Source: Brasenia schreberi
Taxonomy: Eukaryota; Streptophyta; Magnoliopsida; Nymphaeales; Cabombaceae
Length of the DNA stretch: 64,000 bases
Direction of reading: 5' to 3'
Assembly: GCA_036023115.1 (NCBI GenBank)
Contig: JAYKKT010000086.1
Span: 11,609,501 to 11,673,500, forward strand
The position numbers and the translations under genes were made by a program. Position 1 is the stretch's first letter. Each line of letters opens with the position of its first letter. Under the pieces are notes generated by a model, which was not told the DNA's origin, did no database searches, and saw only the letters and a program-made list of their open reading frames with translations. This document shows positions 34,916 to 44,229 of this stretch, piece by piece.

Positions 34916-35127
34916 GCCTAAACTCGGTCTTTAGTTGTATACTTGCTTGAGATTCAATTTGATACGGGGTTGTAATAACGGAGCATAGTCTCCCCCCGCT
35001 TGTAATAACATGGCTTGGTACACCCACACACGTGCACACTCTTAGTTGTGCACGATTTTGAACACACACGGGCCTAATCAGCCCATAATACATAAGTATA
35101 TATATACTTTCATTTTCGAAGGGCTTT

Positions 35128-35775
35128 TGCTTAAGTTGGGTGCGTTGTCTTTCAATTCAAGCACTCTCACACACATTGAGCTTTCGCTCTTATTTGAAAG
35201 ACCCAAGTAAGGGCCGACCTATACTATTTGGGTTTCATTTCATGTCGTGTGAGTAAGTCTTTCAATTCAAGCACTCTCACACACATTGAGCTTTCGCTCT
35301 TATTTGAAAGACCCAAGTAAGGGCCGACCTATACTATTTGGGTTTCATTTCATGTCGTGTGAGTAAGTCTTTCAATTCAAGCACTCTCACACACATTGAG
35401 CTTTCGCTCTTATTTGAAAGACCCAAGTAAGGGCCGACCTATACTATTTGGGTTTAATTTCATGTCGTGTGAGTAAGTCTTTCAATTCAAGCACTCTCAC
35501 ACACATTGAGCCTTCGCTCTTATTCCCAAGACCTTAGTAAAGGCCTTATTGCAGTTATATTTGGGTTTCATTTATGTCGTGTGTGTAGTACTTCAATTCA
35601 AGCACTCTCACACGCATTGAGCCTTCGCTCTTACTCCCAAGACCTTAGTCAAGGCCATACTGCAATTTATATTTGGGTTTAATTTCATGTCATGTGTGTA
35701 AGTCTTTCCATTCAAGCATGCACCCACATTGAGCCTTCGCTCTTATTTGCAAGACCCGAGTAAGGGCTCATATAC
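35128..35775 (+). repeat. 110-bp tandem array in the B 5' LTR
   Basis: Units with CATGTCGTGTGAGTAAGTC start at 35241, 35351 and 35461, an exact 110-bp spacing, followed by more diverged units. The matching array in the 3' LTR is at about 46405-47040. Each unit has CACACACATTGAGC and a TTCGCTCTTATT core. Confidence 0.88.
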
Positions 35776-36116
35776 ATATTCTATATACATATTTCCCTTC
35801 GGTTATTTCCCTTCAGCATTGTCTTTACATTTCGGGTTTTCCCTTTGGAGTAGCGTGAGTTTGCATTACATCTACGCCATACCACGGGGTAGGACGCATA
35901 TTGCATCAAAGCAAGCCCCGCTCGAAATTCGCCCATGTAGTGGAGTGTTCATAACACACAAACTAGGTGGCCCGAAAAGGGATAAAAGAAAAGACTTAGG
36001 CACGTGCAAATCCACGTGATCTAAAACATGCAATCGCATTTTAAAGACCCGAAATAGACACCTCGAACCGCTTCGTAGACTTTCTCTCCAAAAAAACTCG
36101 ATTTTTGCAAAGCGTA

Positions 36117-36152
36117 CAGACTGACCCTTGCGCAACGGTGCAAGAAGGTCTG
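36117..36152 (+). other. Conserved terminal hairpin of the LTR (R/U5 side)
   Basis: CAGAC and GTCTG arms enclose an inner stem of CTTGCG and GTGCAAG. The motif recurs in all complete LTRs near their 3' end, and a second palindrome, GCTAGCTTAAGTAAGCTAGC-like, follows. Possible roles in packaging, polyadenylation or reverse transcription are not shown by sequence alone. Confidence 0.5.
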
Positions 36153-36328
36153 CGACGACAAGAGCTTACTTGCTCACAGTCGCCACGTTTAGAAGTCAGT
36201 GTTAAATATATCTTCGCTAGCTTCTAGCTGGCACGCCCTGTTTGCATACATAGGCCTTAGACAACGAGAGGATCCGCTCCGAACCATGAAAAGGCAAGAG
36301 GCGAGGATTTTCGCGCGTCTACAGGGAT

Positions 36329-36346
36329 TGGCATGCCCGGTGGGAC
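36329..36346 (+). other. Primer binding site of element B
   Basis: TGGCATGCCCGGTGGGAC, 5 nt after the LTR end, one base different from the sites of D and C. The C-to-T change relative to those copies would weaken pairing with the same tRNA. Confidence 0.8.
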
Positions 36347-36464
36347 GTGAGCCTTTCAAAAATTGAGTTTTAAGTAGGTGTCTTGCGAAAATTTTGTAAA
36401 AAGGTGTCGTTTTAACTTGTTTTCTTTGCTTGTACTTAGGATATTTTGAAAAAGCTTGAAAAGC

Positions 36465-37714
36465 ATGTCAAAATCCAATCCAAGTGAAGTGTCGAGCCAA
36501 GGCTCATGCGCATCAAGTCTCACTCTAGGAGGATTTTCAAAAACAAAATAAAACTAGATGAAATCGAGGACTTGAGAAGGGAGTTTGAGGCCAAAATCGA
36601 TGCTCTCAGCCAAGAGGCTGAAGTAGGCGATTCATGTTCATCAAACGGTGAACAAAGGCCTAAAAAGAAATCTGAAAAACCTCGCAAGCACAAAGAGGCC
36701 TCCGTAATAGAAGGCAACCCATACCACGAGTCCTTCACACAAAAGGACCGTAAAGCCCTACAGCAGTTGCTGAAAGGACAGAATAAAGAGAAAAGAAACT
36801 ACGCCCTGTCTGATTTCCTTCCTATGGATTACGAAACAGACAGTGACGATGAAATACCGAACTTCCATCGGTATGATGGCATGGGAGACCCTAGGTCTCA
36901 CTTGCAGCTTTTCTCACGTCGAGCCCATAAGAAGAAAAAGGACTCGATGAAATGGGTGTATTGGTTCCCTTTATCCCTTAAATGCACAGCTGCCAAATGG
37001 CTGGCTTCCTACGACTTAAGCCAGTTCGCTACTTTTGAAGAGTTAGCGAACTGCTTCATGCAAAGATTTGCACACAACGTAGAAGTCACGCCAACCCTGA
37101 ATACCTTAAGGGATACAAAGCAAGGCATGAACGAAGACGTGCATGCCTTCATTATAAGATGGAGGTCGCTTTTGGGCCAAGTGCGAGAGCCCATATCCGA
37201 AGGATGCGCAGTAATGCTCATCCTGGATAATTTTAAAAGCGAGTTAAAAACCCTTCTCTCGCTCCATGAGATTTCAACTTTCCATAAGTTGATCAAAAAG
37301 GCCTCCCTTTTCGAAACCAACTTGCGAAAAGGGACATACGATCACTTATGGGAAAGAAGTGCTGTTCCAAAAACCCGTTTGGAAAAGCCCATCGCATATG
37401 GGCTGCCCACGACGGACAAAGGGGCAAAGCCCCATAAAATCGCCAATGTCCGGGTGGATCCAGGCATGGCGGGCGCTTCCAAAAATTTTGAAAAATTAGA
37501 AAATAAGAGGGAACGCAATTTTCAAAAACCGATTGAAAAACGGGAGTATACTCTGCTGGGACAACCTGTGTCGGAGGTCCTAGACCTCTTACTTGCCCAG
37601 GGCATGATAGAACTCCCTGAAATCCCCGAAGGAGTCACGTCCAAAGGGGGGTATTTAAACCGATTTTGTAAGTATCATCGGCTCAAAGTCCATGATACCA
37701 AACGCTGTAAATAA
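36465..37714 (+). pseudogene. Element B gag, frame-damaged at both ends
   Basis: The family start codon is ATG at 36465 (MSKSNPSEVSS). One T is missing near 36518 compared with element C, which shifts the frame, but an in-frame ATG at 36506 reopens gag for 402 codons. The protein has a Lys/Glu-rich N-terminus and the retrotransposon gag domain (PNFHRYDGMGDP near residue 115, then WVYWFPLSL, FEELANCFMQRFAHNVEVTP and WRSLLGQVREP). It ends at a zinc-knuckle-like CKYHRLKVHDTKRC, where Gly has become Val. An 11-base deletion just after this motif creates TAA at 37712-37714. Gag forms the virus-like particle and binds the RNA. Confidence 0.88.
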
Positions 37715-39304
37715 AATTGAGAACTTGATAGCAGAAGGCCGGCTCCAGGTCACTGCGGAACCTGAGCCACCTCAAGCTATCTTCAAGGAACCCTTTTCCA
37801 AACACGCCAGTGGCAGTGGGAAAGGAAAGGAGGTATGTACCCTCACCATTTCCAAGGAACTAGCGCGAAAGCCAGAACCTGGTCGACCTACTTGTGCGCA
37901 CATCCTTGTACTATACAAGAGGCCCGCCCAAGTTGTCATTCGGGGACTACCAAAAGTGGAAACCCCGGTAAAACCAGTTTTGAAAATCCATGGTTCTCCT
38001 CAGCTCATCCTTAGAGCCAAGTTTAGCGCGAACCCTAGGTTGGTCGTGGGGGAAGTCACTAGATCCGGGAGGATCTATCAACCCCCACACCTTCAAGGTG
38101 CTCAAAAGGTGGTCAGTGTGCCTGGCCCCTCAAAAGCATGTATCCCTAGTGGTCTGCCAAAAGCAGATAAGGACAAAGTCATCCTAAATCCTTATGATTT
38201 CGAAAACCACCTTTCAAAGATTCCTATTCACATGTCTATCCTAGAGCTTATAAAAACCTCTTCTAGGCATAAACTTATATTAGAGAAAATTCTAGAAAGG
38301 GCCAAGGTTGATTCGAACATAAGTCTGGAATCCTTGTCTGCCCAAGTGGCTTTATTAAGAGCAAAATCGCCCATCACTTTTTCGGAAGATGATGTAGATA
38401 GACCTTACGAAACCCATAACCAGGCCCTGCATATCGAGGTGGTTCTAAACAACCACTCTCTTGACAGGTGCCTAGTCGATGGTGGAGGAGGGCTCAACAT
38501 CCTTCCACTTCATGTGGCGTACAAAATCGGAGTCACCTTGACTTCAGTAAACCCAATGGAAATGGGAATGCGTCTAGACCTTTAGGATCCATCGAACTCC
38601 CAATGGAAATGGGAGGGATCGAACACACGGGGGTGTTCCATGTCTTGGACATCCACCCCCATTATAACCTGTTACTGGGAAGGCCCTGGATACACAGTTT
38701 GTGCGCTGTGCCATCCACCTTCCACAGGTGTGTCAAGATCCCTTTTAGGGACCAGGTCGTAGTGATCCTAGGTGAGAGTCACCCACAGCTTCAGGGGATC
38801 ATAAACTCCCCTTGTTCATCAAGCTCCCAGGCCCATGAGGCTAACCTGGGGCAAATTATGGTTGAGCCACCTCGGCTCGTGTTGAACAACCCTAGGAAGG
38901 TTGTATGTGTGAAGGGGCCGCCCAAAGCTGGCCCCCTCCCGACTTTAATCCTCTTAGGAAAACCCAAGCGTTCCCTATTTCCAAAGCCCCTGGACAAGAG
39001 GCCATATGAGCCTAATATGGACGATAGCATGTTCCAGGACCATGACTTATATCCTACTTTTTCGAAAAACAAAAAGTCATGGAATATGTTATTGAACATG
39101 GGCTACACGCCCTACAAAAGTCTAGGGGCGCAGAACCAGTGTCTCCTAGAGCCCATCCTTCCTAGGGCCAACCCAAGCCGATATGGGATCGGCTATACTC
39201 CCCGAATACCACCGGAGCCACCCCCTGTGACCACCTGGGTCAAGGGTGCCCCGGAGCCTGTCTTAGAAGAGACCTATGGTTTAGATCTCCTATTCCGAGT
39301 CTAA
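37692..39304 (+). pseudogene. Element B gag tail and aspartic protease
   Basis: After the deletion in the zinc knuckle the reading continues in another frame. It passes through the linker (KEPFSKHASGSGKGKEV), the pre-protease segment and the protease active site VDGGGGLNI, with the catalytic Asp codon at 38478-38480. The family motif is Asp-Gly-Gly-Gly-Gly rather than the usual Asp-Ser/Thr-Gly, but it is the same in D, A and C. A deletion of about 22 bases near 38555 shifts the frame again; the flap and LLLGRPWIHSL region lies in the frame 38468-39304. The TAA at 39302-39304 is at the position of the gag-protease stop in other copies (14090 in E, 55685 in C), so it is an original stop and not decay. 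Confidence 0.85.
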
Positions 39305-39309
39305 CCCGT

Positions 39310-39329
39310 AGTGTTTTCCCTTTGTAGGT
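39310..39329 (+). promoter_or_regulatory. Acceptor-like site just before the pol ATG
   Basis: GTGTTTTCCCTTTGTAG (AG at 39326-39327), followed by GT and the pol ATG at 39330. It is conserved base for base in A (AG 24214-24215) and C (AG 55709-55710) and reversed in E (14067-14068), where most other noncoding positions vary. It resembles a 3' splice site. Confidence 0.45.
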
Positions 39330-42300
39330 ATGACGGAAGATCCCTTTTCTAAAAATACAAAAACATTCGAAAAGCTTAAAATCAAAAAAATCGAAAAACA
39401 AGAAAAACCAAAAACAATGGAAAAACAAAAACTCGAAAAAAGAGTGCTTTGTATAGTTCCCAAGGTTCTTGTTTTACAAAAACCCAAAAAAATCGAAAAT
39501 TTGGAAAATACCAAAAAGATTTTGTACATAGCTGCTCCTGGTAGGACTTTGGCAAAAGAAAAGGATTTCGAAAGAAACGTCGTCTGCATAGCCAGACCAA
39601 AGATTTCGAAATCACTTGAAAATCCAAGTACAAAACCAGGTCATTTTGAAAACCACGCATCAAGTTCCCTCGGGTCTATAGCCCACGAGAATGATCAAAG
39701 CCCAGAAGTAGATCCCCTTGAGGAAGATCCCACTTCTGAGCTCCCAGAATTTCATAGAATTCTCGATTTTCAAAGACCTTCCCAATCGGTAGGAGGTGAT
39801 TTCATAGAGGTGAACCTAGGGGATGATTCCAATCCCAAAACCATCAAAATAGGCGCATGCTTGCATGAAACCGAAAGGTTAGCATTCATTGCATTTCTAC
39901 GAACCCATTTAGATGTGTTTGCATGGACGTATGAAGACATGCCGAGCATAGATCCCAGCATTGTCGAGCATTGTCTTCCCTTAGATGCAGGTGTAAAACC
40001 CATAAAGCAGAAGCTTAGGAAAATACACCCGAATGTACACACGCAAGTCAAAGAGGGTTTAGAAGATTTGCTAAAAGCCGGATTTATAAAACCCATTGCG
40101 TATTCTGATTGGTTGTCAAATATCGTTGTGGTTCGAAAAACCAATGGGAAAATTCGAATATGCATCGATTTCAGAAACCTGAATAAAGCCACTCCAAAGG
40201 ATAATTATCCTTTACCAAACATAGATTTGATAGTCGATAGTACTGCAAATCATGAAATGTTTTCGTTCATGGATGGCTATTCAGGCTATAATCAAATCAA
40301 ACTAAGTCCACGAGATCAGGGTAAGACCGCCTTCACAACCCCATGGGGCACGTACTGCTATACAGTCATGCCCTTTGGTTTGAAAAATGTCGGCGCAACA
40401 TACCAACGAGCCATGAACACGATCTTCCATGATCAAATTCATGAGCTTGTAGAAGTGTATGTAGATGATCTCTTGGCAAAATCCAAAACCCGATGCACCC
40501 ATATCGAATGTTTACAAAAGATTTTCGAAAGGCTTAGGTTTTACAAAGTTAAGCTAAACCCTCAAAAATGTGTGTTCGGGGTAGAATCAGGGAAGCTTCT
40601 AGGCTTTATGGTGAGCCAAAGGGGAATAGAAGTCGACCCCTCTAAGTGTCGAGCCATCATAGACATGGCTCCACCCTCCAATCTCACCCAAATCCGTAGC
40701 CTCTAGGGTCGATTACAATCCGTGCGCCGATTCATATCGAATCTGGCAACTAGATGCGACCCTTCAACAAACTGTTCAGGAAGGGTACGAAATTCTTATG
40801 GGATGACGAATGCCAAAAGTCCTTCGAGAGACTGAAGGCATACTTGGTTAATCCCCCTGTTTTGAATCCTCCAAAGCAAGGAAAACCGCTTTTATTATAC
40901 ATCTCCGTGCATGTAAATGCTTTAGGAGCCCTGTTGGCTCAATACGAGGATGACACCCATAAGGAGTATGCCATCTACTATATTTCGAAAACTCTCTTGG
41001 CTTATGAACGAAATTATCAAGCCATGGAGAAGACGTGCTTGGCCCTAGTCTGGGCCTGCCAAAAATTCAGACACTATTTCCTAGATCATGAGATCTGGAT
41101 AGTGTCCAAGCTTGATCCAATCAAGCACTTGTTCGAAAAACCCATTCTCACGGGTAGATTGGGCAAATGGCAACTCCTTCTAATGGAGTATGATCTGAAA
41201 TACCATCACCAGATCTCCATTAAGGGGCAAGCCCTAGCAGATTACGTGGCTGAATTCCCCTTAGAGGACGCATATCCCACTCTTGTCGAAATGCCTGATG
41301 AAGGCATATTGCAAAACCACTTTCAAAACCACATTTTGGCAAATTCTTTCGAAAACCAAGTGTGGAAGATGCACTTCGATGGGGCACGAAACCAACGAGG
41401 GGCTGGTGCCGGGATCATCCTAATCTCCCCTGAAAAGGGCGAGATTCCCATAGCAGTCCGTTTAGATTTCGAATGTTCCAACAACGTAGCTGAGTATGAA
41501 GCACTCATACAAGGCTTAAGGAATTCGAAAACTCTAGGGGCATCATGCATCGAGGTCTTTGGAGATTCGCTCCTTGTCATAAACCAGGTTTTAAAAATTT
41601 GGCAAGTACGTAATGAGAAACTACTTCCATATCACGAGTTGGCCACTCGATTGGTCCAATCCTTCCAGTCGTGTAAACTCACACACGTGGGAAGAGAGGA
41701 CAATGGCATCGTCGATGCCCTCTCCTCCTTGGGTTCAGCCCTGATGGTCGATCCCATTTCAGGGACCAGATCTTTGGAAATATGGCATGCGCCCCACCCA
41801 TCCACACACGACTTGGATATTTGCCAAAACAACCCAGAGTCTATTGAAAAACCCTGGTTTTATGACATAAAACAATTTTTAGAAAATGGGGGATTCGCCG
41901 AGGATGCCACATCCAAAGATAAGGCATTCATTCGTAAGATTTCGACCCGATACACCATTCTGGGTGGGGTCTTATACAAAAAAAGTTTTACCGGCATTCT
42001 ACTTAGGTGTATCGACCTAGAGGAGGCTAGGATAGTGATGCACGAGTTCCACGATGGAGAATGTGGAGGTCATGTTAATGCCAACATGATGGCCATGAAA
42101 ATACTTAGAGGGGGCTATTTTTGGTCCACCCTGAAAAAGGATTGTCACGATCATGTTAGGAAGTGTCATCCATGTCAAGTGCATGGGCACGCCATTCATA
42201 TCCCATCCTCTGCATTGCATTCTGTGGTCAGCCCCTGGCCATTTACCATGTGGGTGTTTGACATCATAGGCCCAATATTTCCAAAGGCCTCGAATGGGCA

Positions 42301-43101
42301 TCGATTTATTTTAGCAGCCACGGAGTATTTCTCCAAGTGGGTGGAAGCCATTTCCCTAACCAATGTGATGGGGCAACATGTGGTGGCTTTCATCCGGAGG
42401 AATATCTTGGCTCGATTTGGGGTTCCACGAGACCTTGTGTCTGATAATGGCACCCCATCAAGAACGAGCGGATGGTTAAGTTGTGCAACATGTATGGCAT
42501 AACTCACCACTTCTCCTCGCCCTACTACCCTCAAGGCAACGGCTAAGCCGAAGCCACAAACAAGACTCTCATTAGCATAATTGAGAAAACCTTAGAGAAG
42601 GGTAGGACGTGGCACTAGAAGCTGGATGAAGCCTTATGGGCTTATAGGACTTCCATCCGGACTCCCACGAATGCCACACCATTCGAATTGGTCTATGGCA
42701 CAAACGCCATTCTTCCCATTCATACTCAACTGCATTCATTCCATACATCCATAGCACTCAACCTCCCCCTAGAGACGCTTCAGCATGCTAGGATGGCCGA
42801 ACTAGATTTGCTAGATGAGAGGCGACTCCTTGCCATGGCTCATGCTCGTGCATACCGGCAAAGGATAGCCCGACATTATAGCAAACACATGAGACCTCGC
42901 CACTTTGAAGTGGGAGATCTGGTCTTAAAAACCATCCACCATCGTGGCCCACACCCCCTAGGCAAGTGGCGCCCCAACTGGGATGGACCCTATGTTGTGC
43001 GAGCAACCACTACGAACAATTCGTATTGGTTGATCGATGTAGAAGGTAGGAACTTAGCAGATCCTATCAATATTCAATACTTGAAGAAGTATCATGTGTA
43101 G
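39330..43101 (+). pseudogene. Element B pol: RT, RNase H, archaeal-type RNase H, integrase
   Basis: The start is ATG 39330 (MTEDPF). Domains: Lys-rich leader (residues 1-75); linker; RT from about residue 215, with catalytic YVDD at 40458-40469; RT-linked RNase H (40754-41300, YAIYYISKTL, WLLMEYDLKYHH-like block); second RNase H (about 41359-41730, HFDGARNQRGAGAG, NNVAEYEAL, FGDSLLVI, DNGIVDALSS); integrase zinc finger (about 42040-42190); and core with Asp codons at 42260 and 42443 and Glu at 42550, a D-35-E spacing. The C-terminus ends LKKYHV with no chromodomain. Lesions: TAG 40704-40706 (CAG in copies), one base lost near 40757, one near 42454, TAA 42544-42546 (CAA), TAG 42616-42618 (GAG). 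Confidence 0.93.
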
Positions 43102-44216
43102 GATTTGGATTAAGTTCCAGTTTTCGAAAATTTTAAAAAGGGATAGCTGCCCTGAGACATGTGAATAAGGTGCAAAAGCAAAGTCGTGTGAACCTAAGTG
43201 AAGAGAATTCGCACTTGTGAAAGAGTGGAGTTTTCAAAATCGTGGTTACATTTCAAAATCCTTCTTCTGACAAAGAAAGGCCTAGTTCAACATAGCAAGA
43301 TACTTGCAAGTGGTACGTGCTATTTCTAAATAGGTTGATCTGGAATGGATCGAGTGTAGGCTTGGGATAAGTCCTCCCCTCTTCTCTTCTCCTTCCAAAA
43401 GGAAAACAAAGGCCCAAAACAAAAGGGAATTTCCCATTCAAAGTCTCTTTCCGAAAGAAAGAAACCAGAATTTAAAAGAAAAATCGATTCTCTTATAAAA
43501 AAGAGGGATTAAAGAAAAAATACTCCCAAAGGGAGACCCTCGATGAAAAAAAGGGAAAAGAGGCCAAAAAGCTCAAAAAGAGCAGTTTTCCGCCTTCTGT
43601 GCCTCAAACCATGGGACGCTTCAGAAGGTACCGTGGTATCTCTTTCCCATCCCTGGCTTATCCCAAGCTAAAGCATGGTTCATTTCGAGGAATCCTAAAG
43701 TAAAAATAGGATCTACTCACTTGAATTTCATCTTGTTTGAGAATTCGACGTTTCGAGTAAGACGTAGGAATTTGAAATAAAGCTTGTTTTCTTATAAAAC
43801 CTCCGCTAGATAAGCGAGTGTTAAGACTCAAACAAGGGCAAGCACGAAGAGCCCGAGATCCTTAGGATCGAGGCTCAAGACAGTTGTCCCTTTTGTAAGT
43901 AGCTTTTGTAAATAAGTTTTGAAAACCGAACATCGAACAGCATAGGATTTTGCTCACTTGGAGCAGTAGGCCTTGTAAGTCTCTAGAGTTCGACCACATC
44001 TGGTCCCTGGGAGGTCGCCACTTTTGTCACCACACCCATGTCATCTGCATTCCACGCATGACACTTGCATAAACATGATCCCATTTAGGACCAGATTCCA
44101 TAGAACAAAACCCTTTGGCGTGATATCTCCTCTTACCAGAGTTTATAAAATGAGATTTTGCTAAAAATTGGGGCGATCCCATATTTGCCCTTATCCAAAT
44201 CGATTTGGACAAGGCC
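43102..44216 (+). other. 3' untranslated region of element B
   Basis: About 1.1 kb without a supported ORF. It contains A/G-rich stretches at about 43480-43620 with short inverted repeats (ACTCCC...GGGAG; CTTTTT...AAAAAG). The region is conserved in E and C, so it belongs to the family. No envelope-like protein is encoded. Confidence 0.8.
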
Positions 44217-44229
44217 AAAGAGGGGCATC
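44217..44229 (+). other. Polypurine tract of element B
   Basis: AAAGAGGGG followed by CATC immediately before the 3' LTR. It is repeated in reverse next to the 3' LTR of E. It would prime plus-strand DNA synthesis. The four-base CATC between the purines and the LTR is slightly unusual. Confidence 0.75.

Larger units (their letters stand above)
32952..36323 (+). repeat. 5' LTR of element B (3372 bp)
   Basis: TGTAAACACC to GCGCGTCTACA. U3 palindrome at 33438-33464, CCTAA tract at about 33780-34180, TATTTAAA at 34186-34193 with inverted repeat to about 34218, C-rich leader, GTAAGT at 34449-34454 and 34910-34915, a 110-bp tandem array (about 35128-35775) and terminal hairpins (36117-36230). Against the 3' LTR I see roughly 20 differences in the first 450 bp, mostly transitions, and fewer later. 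Confidence 0.95.

Noticed and set aside
35128..35560. Regular 110-bp repeats that might suggest a CRISPR-like or satellite array
   Set aside because: Units are contiguous without distinct spacers and lie within an LTR of a plant retrotransposon.
39770..40192. Long antisense ORFs opposite RT and integrase (also 15816-16094, 42196-42534, 57625-57933)
   Set aside because: They are shadows of the conserved pol frame on the other strand and have no recognisable domain.
39330..43101. Endogenous pararetrovirus (Caulimoviridae) origin
   Set aside because: Integrase, LTRs, primer site and target duplications are present; these fit Ty3/gypsy retrotransposons.
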